Source of the DNA: Candidatus Harrysmithiimonas galli
Lineage (GTDB): Bacteria > Bacillota > Bacilli > CAJFEE01
Reading direction: 5' to 3'
NCBI GenBank assembly: GCA_904373265.1
Contig: CAJFEE010000006.1
Coordinates: forward strand, 1 to 64,000
DNA length: 64,000 nucleotides
Positions 29,644-40,599 of this stretch are shown in pieces. Within the stretch, counting starts at the first letter, position 1, and every line of letters starts with the position of its first letter. The notes beneath the pieces were generated by a model that was given only the letters and a program-made list of their open reading frames with translations, had not been told where the DNA came from and did not search any database. Both the position numbers and the translations under genes were made by a program.

Positions 29644-29937
29644 TTATTGCTGCAATAGCCAATCTGCAACAAGCTCATTTTCTGCATCTGTAACCAACCC
29701 ACCTGGCATAGAGCCACTGCCGTTTTTAGTAATTTCCAAAATCTGCTCTTTTGTTGATTTATCCTTCAAATTGGTTAAATCCTGTCCCATTCCTTTTAAA
29801 TCTGCACCATGGCACCCAGAACATTCTGCATTGAAAATTTCCTCACCGGTTCGACTGGTTTCTTGATCTCCTCCACAACCAATCAGTATAACCCCCGTAA
29901 TCAACAAACAACTTATCAATCCAAAAATTTTTTTCAT
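29644..29937 (-). CDS. cccB: Lipoprotein cytochrome c551
   Basis: The 97-aa precursor has a lipoprotein signal peptide with lipobox ILIGC and one c-type heme site CSGCH. The distal Met ligand is likely in NGSGSMPGGLVTD. It would be anchored to the outer face of the membrane and pass electrons to cytochrome oxidase. In B. subtilis cccB lies close to prfB-secA, as here. GGAGAAGAAGG precedes the ATG. It should need Lgt (also in this window) for processing. Confidence 0.92.
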   Translation of the reverse strand: MKKIFGLISCLLITGVILIGCGGDQETSRTGEEIFNAECSGCHGADLKGMGQDLTNLKDKSTKEQILEITKNGSGSMPGGLVTDAENELVADWLLQQ

Positions 29938-30526
29938 GATACCTTCTTCTCCTAAGTAAAATAAAATTTATACCTGATTTCAGATTATAATATTTATCAT
30001 ATAATATCTACTATATTTTAAAAACCTTCTTTAAAAATCTTCAAAGCGTTCACTAAAATGACAAAAATGAACCCAATCCAAAACAGCCATTAACATCTCT
30101 TAGATTCACTTGCACTTCTACTCGATCCGGAAAGCTTTATAACATCTCAATTTAAATCTTTGATCATGATACTTATCCATAACTTTCTTTTTTAATTTGT
30201 TATAATAAATACCATTTTCAAATCCCGAACACCAAATTGCACAATATCGGTCACATAACCAATAACAAACGGAACACATTATGCATACTTCTCTTGAAGC
30301 TAAGCACAAAACTTACTGCAACAACTCTTCTGATAAACATATGCACACTCCTTTTGAAATTCTGATATGTGAACAAAGAATTTATACCAATCATTGAAAT
30401 TCTCTAACTGAACCATTTCTTTTGAAAAACAATTCCAAGTCCAGTTGATAGCACAAAGAGCGCTGCATCATTTTTATAACACAACTTTTGGTCATTTTTT
30501 CATAAGAAAATATTTATAACCCAATA
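29938..30526. other. Gap between cccB and prfB with a doubtful small ORF
   Basis: On the minus strand AAAAGGAG precedes ATG near 30342, but that frame closes after about 29 codons. A second frame (30118-30309, 63 codons, Cys- and Tyr-rich, from TTG) overlaps it in another register. Either a short hypothetical peptide or a frameshifted relic could be present. No terminator for prfB is obvious. Confidence 0.3.
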
Positions 30527-31637
30527 TTATGTATCATAAGATAATTTTTGACGCAAATAGGCATCAATAAAATCATCAATTTCTCCATCCATAACAGACT
30601 GTACATTACCCGTTTCCACATTGGTACGGTGATCCTTTACCATAGAATATGGATGAAAAACATAAGAACGAATTTGACTGCCCCAACCGATTTCTTTCTG
30701 CTCACCACGAATCTCATTCATCTCTGCCTGCTGCTCCTCAATCTTCTTTTGGTACAGTTTGGATTTCAGCATGTTCATTGCTTGTTCTCGATTTTTAATC
30801 TGTGAACGTTCGGTTTGACATTGGACAACAATACCAGTTGGAATATGTGTAATCCGAACAGCCGAGTCTGTTGTATTAATATGCTGTCCTCCAGCACCTG
30901 TAGAACGATATGTGTCAATTTTCAAATCCTCAGTACGTACATCAATTTCTATTTCATTATTAAATTCGGGAACCACATCACAAGAAACAAACGAAGTATG
31001 CCGACGCCCTGAAGAATCAAACGGAGAAATTCGAACAAGACGATGTACACCTTTTTCCGCTTTTAAATAACCATATGCATTATGACCTTTAAATAGTAAA
31101 GTGACACTTTTTACACCAGCCTCATCACCAGATAAATAATCCAGCGTTTCAACCTTAAAGCCATGTTTTTCACCCCAACGAATATACATACGAAGCAGCA
31201 TGGAGGCCCAATCCTGAGATTCTGTTCCACCAGCACCTGGATGCAGCTCTAAAATGGCATTATTCTTATCATACGGATCATTCAATAAAAGCTCCAGCTC
31301 AAATGTATTCAAACTTTCGATCAGCTTCTTCATTTCTGTCTCACACTCAACTGCAAGCTCCTCATCAAATTCTTCTTTTAACAGTTCATAAGTTGTTTCT
31401 AAGTCTTCATAACCCTGATTCAAATTTTGAAATTCATCCACTTGCGCTTTCAATGCTTTTGTCTCACCAATAATCGCCTGAGCCTGATCTTGATTGTTCC
31501 AAAAATCCGGCTCAGACATCTGGTATTCCAGCTCCAAAATTCGTTCACATTTTTCTTCTAAGTCAAAGAGACCCCCTAAAATCGTTAAGTCGCTTTGACA
31601 TTTTCTCTAATTCTTGCTTAATTTGTATCAAATCCAT
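30527..31637 (-). CDS. prfB: Peptide chain release factor 2, programmed +1 frameshift
   Basis: RF2 releases peptides at UGA and UAA. Translation starts at ATG 31637 after AGGAGG, runs 24 codons to an in-frame TGA at 31565-31563, and continues in the +1 frame, giving about 369 aa. The slip site CTTTGAC preceded by the Shine-Dalgarno-like AGGGGG is the classic autoregulatory element. The GGQ motif is in [15 protein letters not shown] and the SPF anticodon-like motif in [10 protein letters not shown]. It follows secA after 59 bases on the same strand. Confidence 0.97.
31563..31580 (-). promoter_or_regulatory. RF2 recoding site
   Basis: AGGGGGTCTCTTTGAC on the minus strand: an internal Shine-Dalgarno, then CTT TGA C, where slow reading of UGA when RF2 is scarce promotes a +1 shift. 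Confidence 0.95.
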
Positions 31638-31696
31638 TTCAAATTCCTCCTGAAAATCCAATCGTCTTTTCATTGCCTACATAACCAAAATAGCTG

Positions 31697-34201
31697 CTAT
31701 TTTCCACAGCAATTTTTATATTTTTTTCCACTGCCGCATGGGCAAGACGCATTTCTTCCAATATCTTCAGATTTTTTCACGGGTTGCTTTTGTGCACCTT
31801 CTTCTTTCGGATTCACAGCTGTTCCTTTGGCCACTTCTTGACGCTCCAAATTATTTTGAATTTGTGCCTTCATTAAATATAAAGTTGCCTCTTCTTCAAT
31901 TGAAGCAATCATTTCTTCAAACATATTGAAACCTTCCATTTGATATTCCCGCAGTGGATTGATTTGCCCATATGCCCGCAAATGAATTCCTTCCCGCAGA
32001 TGACTCATTGCATCAATATGATTCATCCATTTTGTATCAACACAGCGCAATAAAATCACACGAATAAATTCAATAAATTGCGATGACTCCATTGCTTCTG
32101 CACGCTGATGAAAATGTGCAAATGCTTTTTCAACAAGGGACTCAATCATTTCTTCTGGTGCTAAACGACGCAGTTCTGCCTCTGTAATCTCATCTTCTGC
32201 CAAAATAACGGCATTGACCCATTGTAGCAATTTGTCAATCTCCCATTCTTCTTCGATCACCTCATCCGGCGTATGTTGTTGAACCTGACGAGTAATACAA
32301 GAACGAATCATATTTTCAGCAATTTCTTGCAATTCTTCATCTTCCATTAACTGCTGGCGCTGTGCATATATAATTTCCCTTTGTTGACGCAATACATCAT
32401 CATACTGCAACAATTGTTTTCGTGCATCAAAGTTATTGCCTTCCACACGTTTTTGTGCCGATTCAACGGCTTTTGAAATCATACGACTTTCCAATGGCTG
32501 TGTATCATCCATACCTAGCTTATCCATCATTGCCATCATGCTTTCTGAACCAAACCGACGCATCAATTCATCCTCAAGCGATAAATAAAATTGTGTTACA
32601 CCTGGATCACCTTGCCGTCCAGAACGTCCTCGAAGCTGATTGTCAATTCGACGCGATTCATGACGCTCTGTGCCAATCACTGCCAGCCCGCCTAATTCTT
32701 TTACTCCTTCACCGAGTTTAATATCTGTCCCACGTCCAGCCATATTGGTCGCAATTGTTACCGCAAATTTTTGTCCAGCATTTTCAATAATTTCCGCCTC
32801 ACTGGCATGATTTTTGGCATTTAACACATTATGTTTCACACCTTTTTTGGTCAACAGCTTTGAAATATATTCAGAAGTTTCAATTGCAACGGTTCCTAAC
32901 AACACCGGTTGTCCTATTTGATAACGTTCTACCACATCATTTACAACTGCTTGAAATTTTCCATCCATTGTTCGGAAAATTAAATCTGGTCGATCATCAC
33001 GAGCCACTGGTACATTGGTTGGAATACTGACAACCTGCATATTATAAATATTGCGGAATTCTTCTTCCTCTGTTTTAGCTGTCCCAGTCATTCCAGAAAG
33101 CTTATGGTACATTCTAAAATAGTTTTGAAATGTAATCGTCGCCAATGTCATAGATTCATTTTGAATCTTTACTCCTTCTTTTGCTTCAATCGCCTGATGT
33201 AATCCTTCGCTGTAGCGACGTCCTTTCATAATCCGACCAGTAAATTGATCAACAATTAAAATTTCTCCTTCTTGTACAACATAATCGATATCCTTTTGCA
33301 TAACAACATTGGCACGCAAAGCCAAATTAATATGATGATTTAACGTAACATGCTTTAAATCATACAGATTTTCCACATTAAACGCTTTTTCTGCTTTTGT
33401 CATCCCGTCCTCTGTCAGTTGCACACCCTTTGTCTTGATATCGTAAGTATAATCTTCATCCTTTACAAGTGTACGAACAAAAGCGTTGGCATGTGTATAC
33501 AAAGAAGTTGATTTCTGTGCCTGTCCTGAAATAATAAGCGGCGTTCGTGCCTCATCTATTAAAATGGAATCCACTTCATCGACAACTGCATAGTTCATCT
33601 CCCGCTGCTGCACCCGATCTTCTTTATAAAGAACCATATTATCCCTTAAATAGTCAAAACCAAATTCATTATTTGTACCATAAGTGATATCCGCTGCATA
33701 GGCAGCCATTTTTTCTTCTTTTGTACTGCCTGCTAGGTTCAATCCGACGGTTAAACCAAGAAATTCATGAACCCTTCCCATCTCGGTGGCATCACGCTGT
33801 GCCAAATATTCATTAACTGTAATAACGTGTACACCTTTACCCGAAAGCGCATTTAAATAAACAGGCATTGTTGAGGTCAGTGTCTTTCCTTCTCCTGTTT
33901 TCATCTCAGAAATATTTCCCTCATGCAGTGCAATTCCACCCATAATCTGGACGATATACGGACGTAAACCTAAAACACGTGTTGCAGCCTCTCGGACAAC
34001 CGCAAAAGCCTCATACAACAAATCATCCAAAGTTTCACCTTTGGCAAAACGTGCTTTAAAAAATTCCGTTTTTGCTTGTAATTCTTCATCTGATAATTTT
34101 GCCATCTCCTCAGCGAGCGCATCTATCTTCTCTGCCATTTTATGATAGCGCTTCACCGTTCGATCATTCGGATCAAACACCTTTGTTAAAAATTTAAACA
34201 T
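31697..34201 (-). CDS. secA: Preprotein translocase ATPase SecA
   Basis: The 834-aa motor drives proteins through SecYEG. The Walker A region is [16 protein letters not shown], Walker B includes [16 protein letters not shown], and NBD2 carries [13 protein letters not shown] and [18 protein letters not shown]. The C-terminal zinc-binding, SecB/ribosome-type tail is [18 protein letters not shown]. Length matches B. subtilis SecA (841 aa). It is followed by prfB with no terminator, as in B. subtilis. Confidence 0.98.
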   Translation of the reverse strand: MFKFLTKVFDPNDRTVKRYHKMAEKIDALAEEMAKLSDEELQAKTEFFKARFAKGETLDDLLYEAFAVVREAATRVLGLRPYIVQIMGGIALHEGNISEMKTGEGKTLTSTMPVYLNALSGKGVHVITVNEYLAQRDATEMGRVHEFLGLTVGLNLAGSTKEEKMAAYAADITYGTNNEFGFDYLRDNMVLYKEDRVQQREMNYAVVDEVDSILIDEARTPLIISGQAQKSTSLYTHANAFVRTLVKDEDYTYDIKTKGVQLTEDGMTKAEKAFNVENLYDLKHVTLNHHINLALRANVVMQKDIDYVVQEGEILIVDQFTGRIMKGRRYSEGLHQAIEAKEGVKIQNESMTLATITFQNYFRMYHKLSGMTGTAKTEEEEFRNIYNMQVVSIPTNVPVARDDRPDLIFRTMDGKFQAVVNDVVERYQIGQPVLLGTVAIETSEYISKLLTKKGVKHNVLNAKNHASEAEIIENAGQKFAVTIATNMAGRGTDIKLGEGVKELGGLAVIGTERHESRRIDNQLRGRSGRQGDPGVTQFYLSLEDELMRRFGSESMMAMMDKLGMDDTQPLESRMISKAVESAQKRVEGNNFDARKQLLQYDDVLRQQREIIYAQRQQLMEDEELQEIAENMIRSCITRQVQQHTPDEVIEEEWEIDKLLQWVNAVILAEDEITEAELRRLAPEEMIESLVEKAFAHFHQRAEAMESSQFIEFIRVILLRCVDTKWMNHIDAMSHLREGIHLRAYGQINPLREYQMEGFNMFEEMIASIEEEATLYLMKAQIQNNLERQEVAKGTAVNPKEEGAQKQPVKKSEDIGRNASCPCGSGKKYKNCCGK

Positions 34202-34320
34202 AAACGACTCCTCTTTATATAGACTTTTACTTTTTCGTTTTCCAAATGATAAATAACATCATAATCTTACCATTTTCAATGGATGCCTTTCAACTGTATG
34301 CCTTTTTATTGTTATAAATA

Positions 34321-34347
34321 AAACCCGGTGTTTCCACCAGGTTTTTT
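34321..34347 (-). terminator. Terminator between hpf and secA
   Basis: AACCTGGTG and CACCGGGTT pair (one G-T wobble) around a GAAA tetraloop. On the minus strand TTTTATTTA follows. It ends hpf transcripts. Confidence 0.85.
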
Positions 34348-34358
34348 TAGCTTGTATA

Positions 34359-34907
34359 TTATTTTGCCTCAATCAAGCCATAACGTCCATCATTTCTTAC
34401 ATAAACAACGCTGGATAAGTCAGTTTCTGCATTTTTAAATACATAAAAGTTATGTCCAAGCATATTCATCTGTAAAATGGCTTCCTCTACATCCATTGGC
34501 TTTAAATCAACAGTTTTGGTGCGCACAATCTCCAATTCATCTTCTTCAAATTCAGGCGCCTGTATGGCATCTTGTGGAATTACAACAAATTCCCGTGAAT
34601 AAGAAGCTTCCCGCATTTTGCGATTGACTTTTGTTTTATGCTTACGTACCTGACGTTCCAACTTATCAATTACCAAATCCATTGCTGCATACACATCCGT
34701 ATTTCTTTCCTCTGCACGAAGCACCATTTGTTTCATTGGAATGGTAACTTCTACTTTTTGTGTACCAGAATTTACTTTTACATTTACTTTTGCTTCCAAT
34801 AGATCCGTATTATCAAAATATCTGTCAAGTTTAGATAATTTTTTCTCAATATACTCACGAATAGCCGGAGTGATCTCAATATTGACTCCTCGAATGCTGC
34901 TTTTCAT
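34359..34907 (-). CDS. hpf: Ribosome hibernation promoting factor, long form
   Basis: The 182-aa protein has the N-terminal S30AE domain (IRGVNIEITPAIREYIEKKL, with a basic region near KLERQVRKHKTKVNRKM) and a C-terminal dimerisation domain (VDLKPMDVEEAILQMNMLGH, then DGRYGLIEAK). The long form joins two 70S ribosomes into inactive 100S particles during slow growth. AGGAGG precedes the ATG. It stands between fliT and secA exactly as B. subtilis yvyD/hpf. Confidence 0.96.
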   Translation of the reverse strand: MKSSIRGVNIEITPAIREYIEKKLSKLDRYFDNTDLLEAKVNVKVNSGTQKVEVTIPMKQMVLRAEERNTDVYAAMDLVIDKLERQVRKHKTKVNRKMREASYSREFVVIPQDAIQAPEFEEDELEIVRTKTVDLKPMDVEEAILQMNMLGHNFYVFKNAETDLSSVVYVRNDGRYGLIEAK

Positions 34908-35099
34908 TTTAAACGCCTCCTAAAATAATAGTATACACTGCTTGTCCGGTTATTAGGAAAACAATGATCATAAATCTATACCTATACTATACTACAATTT
35001 GTAAATAAATTCCTTTAAAATGTTATGACAAATCATTCCAGTTATATAAAAAAACGAGCACATCACTTGACATGCTCCAAAAACAAATTCCTCTTAATA

Positions 35100-35450
35100 T
35101 TACCTCTTTTTATCATAAAAGCTTCCATCAAAAGAGAAACCTCTTGGTGGATCATATTTTTTCACCATTCTTCTTTGTGTATCTAAAGAAAGCGCATCCT
35201 CTTTAATTTTATCTCGATAAATCGCAATATGTCGACTGATTTCTTCTGACCATTTCATTAGCTCATCCACCTGTTCTTTTGACAAAGATTCTGTTGGATT
35301 TTTATAATGTTTAAGAAACTCCTCGCGCTCATCAAGCTTTTCCTGGATGGTTTGAATATATTCCGCACGTTTTTCTTCTTTTTCTGGAAATTCCACAACA
35401 TAATCATGCAATACTTTAGTTAAGCGATGTAATCTTTGAAAGTTTTCCAT
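35100..35450 (-). CDS. fliT: Flagellar chaperone FliT-like
   Basis: The 116-aa helical protein has no strong motif, but its length, charge pattern (MENFQRLHRLTKVLHDYV, then EKLDEREEFLKHY) and position directly after fliS match FliT, which guards the FliD C-terminus before export. ATG 35450 overlaps the fliS stop codon by one base (TAATG) with AGGAGA just upstream, so translation is coupled. An upstream in-frame extension inside fliS is not needed. Confidence 0.75.
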   Translation of the reverse strand: MENFQRLHRLTKVLHDYVVEFPEKEEKRAEYIQTIQEKLDEREEFLKHYKNPTESLSKEQVDELMKWSEEISRHIAIYRDKIKEDALSLDTQRRMVKKYDPPRGFSFDGSFYDKKR

Positions 35451-35851
35451 TAAACTGAGTCTCCTGACACCGGTTGATTGGAACGACTGATTTGCATAGC
35501 TTGTTTCCACGAATCACGAAACTCCACTGCATAGCCTTCAATCTCGCTTAAAACTTCACAATCATTTTTTATATTTGCATCAGATAATCTGCGAATCATA
35601 TAATCATACATTAAATTCATAGATTCCGATAAGGCAATCTTGGGATCTAGCGTAATTTGCAGTTCCCGCAAAATAGACTGCGCTTTGGAAATCCCGTCGC
35701 TTTTTTTCGCATAATCCTTCTCTTCTATCGCATGTTTGGCCTTACGAATATTCTTTAAGCATCCATCATAAAGCATATAAGTTAATTCACCTGGCGTTGC
35801 AGTAGTTATCGCATTTTTCTTGTATGTGTCATAAGGGTTTTTGACAATCAA
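35450..35851 (-). CDS. fliS: Flagellin export chaperone FliS
   Basis: The 133-aa product equals B. subtilis FliS in length. The typical N-terminal NPYDTYKKNAITTATPGELT and MLYDGCLKNIRKAK are present, with LMYDYMIRRLSDANIKND later. FliS binds the flagellin C-terminus and prevents early polymerisation. The start is TTG 35851, 8 bases after AAGGAGG; a longer frame from 35878 would include the ribosome binding site itself. It overlaps fliT by one base. Confidence 0.93.
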   Translation of the reverse strand: MIVKNPYDTYKKNAITTATPGELTYMLYDGCLKNIRKAKHAIEEKDYAKKSDGISKAQSILRELQITLDPKIALSESMNLMYDYMIRRLSDANIKNDCEVLSEIEGYAVEFRDSWKQAMQISRSNQPVSGDSV

Positions 35852-35887
35852 ACAAATTTCCTCCTTAAAATCTTGCAATCAAATCAA

Positions 35888-37441
35888 TTAAGCATATGAA
35901 CTGAATAAACTAGAGATATAAGATGATTGGCTCTCAGCCTTTTGCATTGCCTGTTCCATCGCCGCAAATTGATTATAATAACGGGTTTGTAAATTTTCCA
36001 ATCGCTCCTCTAAAGCTTCAATTTTTTTGTCAATATCCACAATAGATTTGCCGATAGAGTAGGAATTTAAAACAGAAGTATCATTTCCAGCTTTCTTCTC
36101 AATATTATAAGATAAATTGGATAAGGCATCACGAAGGCGTCCAGCAAATCCAGTTTCATTTTCAAATTTCGTCTGTTCAGATGCAGTTCGATCCCAACGA
36201 CTTTTCACACTGATCTCTGTAGAAGTTTTTGCATTAAATGCATTATAAACCGCTTCTGGATCTTTAGCCAAAGCCTCTCGAAGTTTCTCCTCATCAATGA
36301 TTAATTTCCCTGGCTCTTCATTCCATTTGCTAGATGTAGTAATACCAAATTGAGAAAGCGTTACACCGCCAACTGCACGAGATAAATCATTTCTCATTTC
36401 ATCAAAAGCTGAGCGAATGGTCATATCCCCGCGTAAAATACCACTTTTGGCTTTTGCTTCCCATTTTTCAATTTGATCTTCGGTCATCTCTTTCTTTTGT
36501 TCATCAGTAAGCGGAGCATAATCCCGGTTTTGCTTTTCTTTAACAACGCTATTCATCGTTGCAATTAACGCATTATAACTGTCTACAAAATCTTTAATCG
36601 TATCAACCGCTTTATCCACATCATGCGAAGTTGAAAGTGTAACCACTTCCCCTGGAGCAGTAACTTGTTTTAAACTGTAGCTCATTCCATTAATGGTAAA
36701 ATTATTGCTGGTACGTGTTGTTTGATAACCATTAATGGTAAACTCTGCATCCTTTCCTGTATCTGCTAACTGAAATGATGTACCTGATAGCTTAGTTCCA
36801 ACATTCATATTAGTGTCAAACCCAAATCTTTTCATAATATCAGCTGTACTACTATCTACAATTTCTAAGTCGGTTTTTGAACCCGTATCTCGTGCAGTCA
36901 GCACAACTTTTTGCGTTCCAGAATCATAAAAAGCACTAACATTCAAATCTTTGTTCTGGTTAATTCGACTCAAAACTTGTTCCAATGTTTCATCTTTTTT
37001 ATATTCAATCTGAATTTCTTTACTTTCTTTCCCTTCACCATCCGTTGCTTTGAACTTCAGCACACCATCTGAGCCAATTTTCCCTGTAATGTTTACTACA
37101 GTTTTATTTCCAACATATGACTTTGCATTGGCAAGCTGTGAAACCGTCATCATTACAGATTCTTGATTGGAGCCGGCAAGTGGCGTAACAGAAATTGCCG
37201 ATTCGTTACTTGAAGTACCTTTACGTGCCAACAAGTTTTTCTCCATAGAAATTCCATCAAAGATTTTTTGACTTAATTCCTGAGCACCTTTATTGATTTC
37301 ACGATATAAGTCCCGCTGCCATTCATATTTTGTTTTTGACTGATTTAAGCGATCGAGCGGCTGACGAGCTGCCTGCATCAACTCTGTTACAATACCATCA
37401 ATATCCATCCCGGAATACATACCGGAAATTGAAATTCCCAT
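35888..37441 (-). CDS. fliD: Flagellar filament cap protein FliD
   Basis: The 517-aa hook-associated protein 2 caps the filament and helps flagellin insert. Its N-terminus ISGMYSGMDIDGIVTELMQA and coiled ends (C-terminal KKIEALEERLENLQTRYYNQ) are characteristic, with the central D2-D3 region in between (INGYQTTRTSNNFTINGMSY). AAAGGGTG precedes the ATG. It is second in the flaG-fliD-fliS-fliT operon. Confidence 0.95.
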   Translation of the reverse strand: MGISISGMYSGMDIDGIVTELMQAARQPLDRLNQSKTKYEWQRDLYREINKGAQELSQKIFDGISMEKNLLARKGTSSNESAISVTPLAGSNQESVMMTVSQLANAKSYVGNKTVVNITGKIGSDGVLKFKATDGEGKESKEIQIEYKKDETLEQVLSRINQNKDLNVSAFYDSGTQKVVLTARDTGSKTDLEIVDSSTADIMKRFGFDTNMNVGTKLSGTSFQLADTGKDAEFTINGYQTTRTSNNFTINGMSYSLKQVTAPGEVVTLSTSHDVDKAVDTIKDFVDSYNALIATMNSVVKEKQNRDYAPLTDEQKKEMTEDQIEKWEAKAKSGILRGDMTIRSAFDEMRNDLSRAVGGVTLSQFGITTSSKWNEEPGKLIIDEEKLREALAKDPEAVYNAFNAKTSTEISVKSRWDRTASEQTKFENETGFAGRLRDALSNLSYNIEKKAGNDTSVLNSYSIGKSIVDIDKKIEALEERLENLQTRYYNQFAAMEQAMQKAESQSSYISSLFSSYA

Positions 37442-37464
37442 TGTCTACACACCCTTTGTATAAA

Positions 37465-37842
37465 TTAAATTTTTTGATCAATTGATAAACCGAAATATTT
37501 TTGTATAGCATAGCGTAAATCCAACATCTTCTCAGGTGGAATTTCTCGAACGACTTCCCCACTCATTGCATCAACAACCTGTACATAATATGTGTCCGTT
37601 TTATCATGCAATTGAAACTGGATAGATGTCCGAGTTGGGATCAAGCTTTTATTTATTGATTCAACAATTTCTTTTAATTTTTCCTTTTCATCTTTCTTAT
37701 TTTCTGGTTGATGGGCAACTTCATCTTGAATGACCCAGTCTTTAATAAATCCTCTGATCCCATCTTTATTCGGGCTGAATTGGACTTCATTGCTGCTTTC
37801 ATTCAGTTTTCCAACGGATCCTGCTGATAATTGTACTTGCAT
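37465..37842 (-). CDS. flaG: FlaG-like flagellar protein (YvyC)
   Basis: The 125-aa product has the FlaG domain in its C-terminal half: LIPTRTSIQFQLHDKTDTYY and VVREIPPEKMLDLRYAIQKY. FlaG proteins influence filament length; the mechanism is unclear. It is first in the operon, following a sigma-D promoter. GGGGGTG precedes the ATG. Confidence 0.92.
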   Translation of the reverse strand: MQVQLSAGSVGKLNESSNEVQFSPNKDGIRGFIKDWVIQDEVAHQPENKKDEKEKLKEIVESINKSLIPTRTSIQFQLHDKTDTYYVQVVDAMSGEVVREIPPEKMLDLRYAIQKYFGLSIDQKI

Positions 37843-37875
37843 ACGTACACCCCCTATAAAAATGCCTTTACTTTT

Positions 37876-37902
37876 TTATCGGTATCTTTTTTACATTATT
37901 TA
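37876..37902 (-). promoter_or_regulatory. Sigma-D (flagellar) promoter of flaG-fliDST
   Basis: On the minus strand TAAA (37899-37902), a 15-base spacer, then ACCGATAA (37876-37883). The Bacillus sigma-D consensus is TAAA-N14-16-GCCGATAT. It is located 34 bases before the flaG start codon. Confidence 0.85.
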
Positions 37903-37989
37903 AAAAAACCGAGGAATTTTTTATAAAATTTCCTAACGCAAGTAAGATCTAGCTCTCTTTAATCGGGTACATCGATTTGTATCTACAGT

Positions 37990-38044
37990 AAAAAAGAGTA
38001 AAGAATAACCGGGCTTCAAAAACTGTCCGACCTTTTCTTTACTC
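37990..38044 (-). terminator. Probable leuS terminator
   Basis: GAGTAAAGAA (37996-38005) and TTCTTTACTC (38035-38044) are perfect inverted repeats. On the minus strand TTTTTTAC follows. The loop is long (29 bases) and has its own partial pairing. Confidence 0.65.
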
Positions 38045-38076
38045 AAATCGACTGTAAATTTCCATCTAAAAAAGTA

Positions 38077-40500
38077 TTATTTTACAACAATATTAACCAG
38101 TTTACCCAAAACAACAATCACCTTGACAATTTGTTTATCTTTTGTATGTTCTTGAACAGTTGGCAAGTTAAACGCTGCTTGCTCCATTTCATCTTTCGTT
38201 GCTTCCTTTGAAATTTTTGCACGTCCTCGAAGTTTTCCATTTACTTGTACAACAACCTCAATTTCATCATCTACAAGCTTTGCTGCATCAAAAGTTGGCC
38301 ATGGTTCATAAGCCAATGTCTCTTCATGTCCTAGATATGACCATAATTCCTCACAAAGATGCGGAGCAATCGGACTTAATAATTTTACCAAACCTTCAGC
38401 AAATACTTTTGGCAATACATCCGTTTTATACGCTTCATTTACAAACACCATCATTTGTGAAATTCCCGTATTAAAACGAAGAGCTTCAAAATCCTCTGTA
38501 ACTTTTTTCACCATTTGATGATAATGTTTCTCCAGCGGTTTTTCATCTGCATCTGCTTGAATGCGCATAGAGAGCTTCTCTACACCATCCGTATGGATAA
38601 ACAAACGCCATACCCGTTCAAGAAAACGACGCGATCCGTCTAAGCCATTTTCACTCCAGGCAATGGAACCATCTAGCGGCCCCATAAACATTTCATACAA
38701 ACGCAGTGTGTCTGCACCATGTGTATTGACAATTTCATCTGGATTTACAACATTTCCACGCGATTTACTCATTTTCTCATTGTCCGAGCCCAAAATCATC
38801 CCTTGATTAAAGAGCTTTTGAAACGGCTCTTTTGTTGGAACAACCCCAATATCATATAAAAATTTATACCAAAACCGGGCATATAATAAGTGTAAAACCG
38901 CATGTTCCGCGCCTCCAATATACACATCAACCGGCAGCCACTGTTTTAATTTTTCTGGATCCGCCAACGCTTGTGTATTGGTCGGATCAATATAACGTAA
39001 AAAATACCAACAGCTTCCAGCCCATTGTGGCATTGTATTCGTTTCACGAAATGCCTTCATACCCGTTTCTTTATCAACCGTTTCTACCCAATCTGTAATA
39101 TTGGCAAGCGGTGACTCTCCAGAACCAGATGGATGAATATTATTTGTTTTAGGCAAAACAAGCGGAAGCTCTTCAACTGATAACGGTTTTATCGTTTTGT
39201 CTTCCAAATGCAAAATCGGAATTGGCTCACCCCAATAGCGCTGACGGCTAAACAGCCAATCTCTCAAACGATAGGAAATTTTTTTCTCTCCGACATCGTT
39301 TGCTTCCAGCCATTCAATCATTTTAGCAATTGCAGCTTCATTCTTTAATCCATTCAAAAAATCGGAATTCACATGAATACCGTTCCCAGTATAAGCTTCT
39401 TTAGATAAATCACCACCTGAAACAACCTCAATAATTGGCAAATCAAATGCCCGAGCAAACTCATAATCTCGTTCATCATGACCTGGAACCCCCATCACAG
39501 CACCCGTTCCATAAGAAGCCAGCACATAATCAGCAATCCAGACTGGTATTTTTTCTTTTGTTACCGGATGAATGGCATAGCCGCCCGTAAAAACACCCGT
39601 CTTTTCCTTAGAAAGCTCTGTACGCTCTAAATCACTTTTAGATTGAATTTGTTCCAAGTACTGTTTAACTGCCAAACATTGTTTTTCAGTCGTAATTTTT
39701 TTTACCAATTCATGCTCTGGTGCTAAAACACAATACGTTACTCCAAACAAAGTATCCGGACGTGTTGTAAACACTTCAAAATATTCATCTGTACCATCCA
39801 GATGAAATTTCACTTGCGCCCCTTCAGAACGTCCAATCCAATGACGCTGCATTTCCTTAATTCCTTCTGGCCAGTCCAATTCTTCCAAATCTTCTAAAAG
39901 ACGGTCGGCATAAGCTGTAATTTTCAACATCCATTGACGCATTGGCTTTCGAATAACTGGATGTCCACCACGCTCAGATTTCCCATCAATAACTTCCTCA
40001 TTAGCCAAAACTGTCCCCAGTGCTGGACACCAGTTTACAGGTACTTCATCAATATAAGCCAAACCATGTTCATACAATTTAAGGAAAATCCATTGTGTCC
40101 ATTTATAATAATTTTCATCTGTCGTATTGATTTCACGCTCCCAATCATAAGAAAATCCCAAAGACTGAATTTGACGACGGAAATTCTCAATGTTTTTCTT
40201 AGTAAATTCAGCCGGATCATTCCCTGTATCAAGCGCATACTGCTCAGCAGGCAAACCAAATGCATCCCATCCCATCGGATGCAATACATTATAACCTTGC
40301 ATCCGTTTCATTCTTGACAAAATATCTGTTGCTGTATAACCTTCCGGATGTCCAACATGCAATCCGGCTCCAGAAGGATAAGGAAACATATCCAATGCAT
40401 AAAACTTTGGCTTGTCTGAATCTTCTGTTGTGCAAAATGTTTGGTTTTCCAGCCAATATTTCTGCCATTTTTTTTCGATTTGCTGATGATTAAATGCCAT
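38077..40500 (-). CDS. leuS: Leucyl-tRNA synthetase
   Basis: The 807-aa class I synthetase attaches leucine to tRNA-Leu. The HIGH signature is [17 protein letters not shown], the KMSKS signature is [16 protein letters not shown], and the CP1 editing domain shows [19 protein letters not shown] and [15 protein letters not shown]. The C-terminal anticodon part includes [23 protein letters not shown] stands 12 bases before the ATG. A terminator-like hairpin lies 60 bases upstream, but no T-box sequence was found. Confidence 0.98.
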   Translation of the reverse strand: MAFNHQQIEKKWQKYWLENQTFCTTEDSDKPKFYALDMFPYPSGAGLHVGHPEGYTATDILSRMKRMQGYNVLHPMGWDAFGLPAEQYALDTGNDPAEFTKKNIENFRRQIQSLGFSYDWEREINTTDENYYKWTQWIFLKLYEHGLAYIDEVPVNWCPALGTVLANEEVIDGKSERGGHPVIRKPMRQWMLKITAYADRLLEDLEELDWPEGIKEMQRHWIGRSEGAQVKFHLDGTDEYFEVFTTRPDTLFGVTYCVLAPEHELVKKITTEKQCLAVKQYLEQIQSKSDLERTELSKEKTGVFTGGYAIHPVTKEKIPVWIADYVLASYGTGAVMGVPGHDERDYEFARAFDLPIIEVVSGGDLSKEAYTGNGIHVNSDFLNGLKNEAAIAKMIEWLEANDVGEKKISYRLRDWLFSRQRYWGEPIPILHLEDKTIKPLSVEELPLVLPKTNNIHPSGSGESPLANITDWVETVDKETGMKAFRETNTMPQWAGSCWYFLRYIDPTNTQALADPEKLKQWLPVDVYIGGAEHAVLHLLYARFWYKFLYDIGVVPTKEPFQKLFNQGMILGSDNEKMSKSRGNVVNPDEIVNTHGADTLRLYEMFMGPLDGSIAWSENGLDGSRRFLERVWRLFIHTDGVEKLSMRIQADADEKPLEKHYHQMVKKVTEDFEALRFNTGISQMMVFVNEAYKTDVLPKVFAEGLVKLLSPIAPHLCEELWSYLGHEETLAYEPWPTFDAAKLVDDEIEVVVQVNGKLRGRAKISKEATKDEMEQAAFNLPTVQEHTKDKQIVKVIVVLGKLVNIVVK

Positions 40501-40560
40501 AATGGTAAAAATCCTCCTTTTTCTCTATCCTGTACATAAATTTTATAAAACGACTATGAG

Positions 40561-40594
40561 AAAACCCCCGCCTATCGGATTTTCAAGCGAGGGC
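40561..40594 (-). terminator. Terminator-like hairpin in the leuS leader
   Basis: On the minus strand CCCTCGCT pairs with GGCGGGGG (two G-U pairs), followed by TTTTCTC. No minus-strand gene ends closely upstream, so it lies in the leuS leader. The T-box antiterminator core (AGGGTGGNACCGCG) is not visible. Confidence 0.6.
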
Positions 40595-40599
40595 GCATC

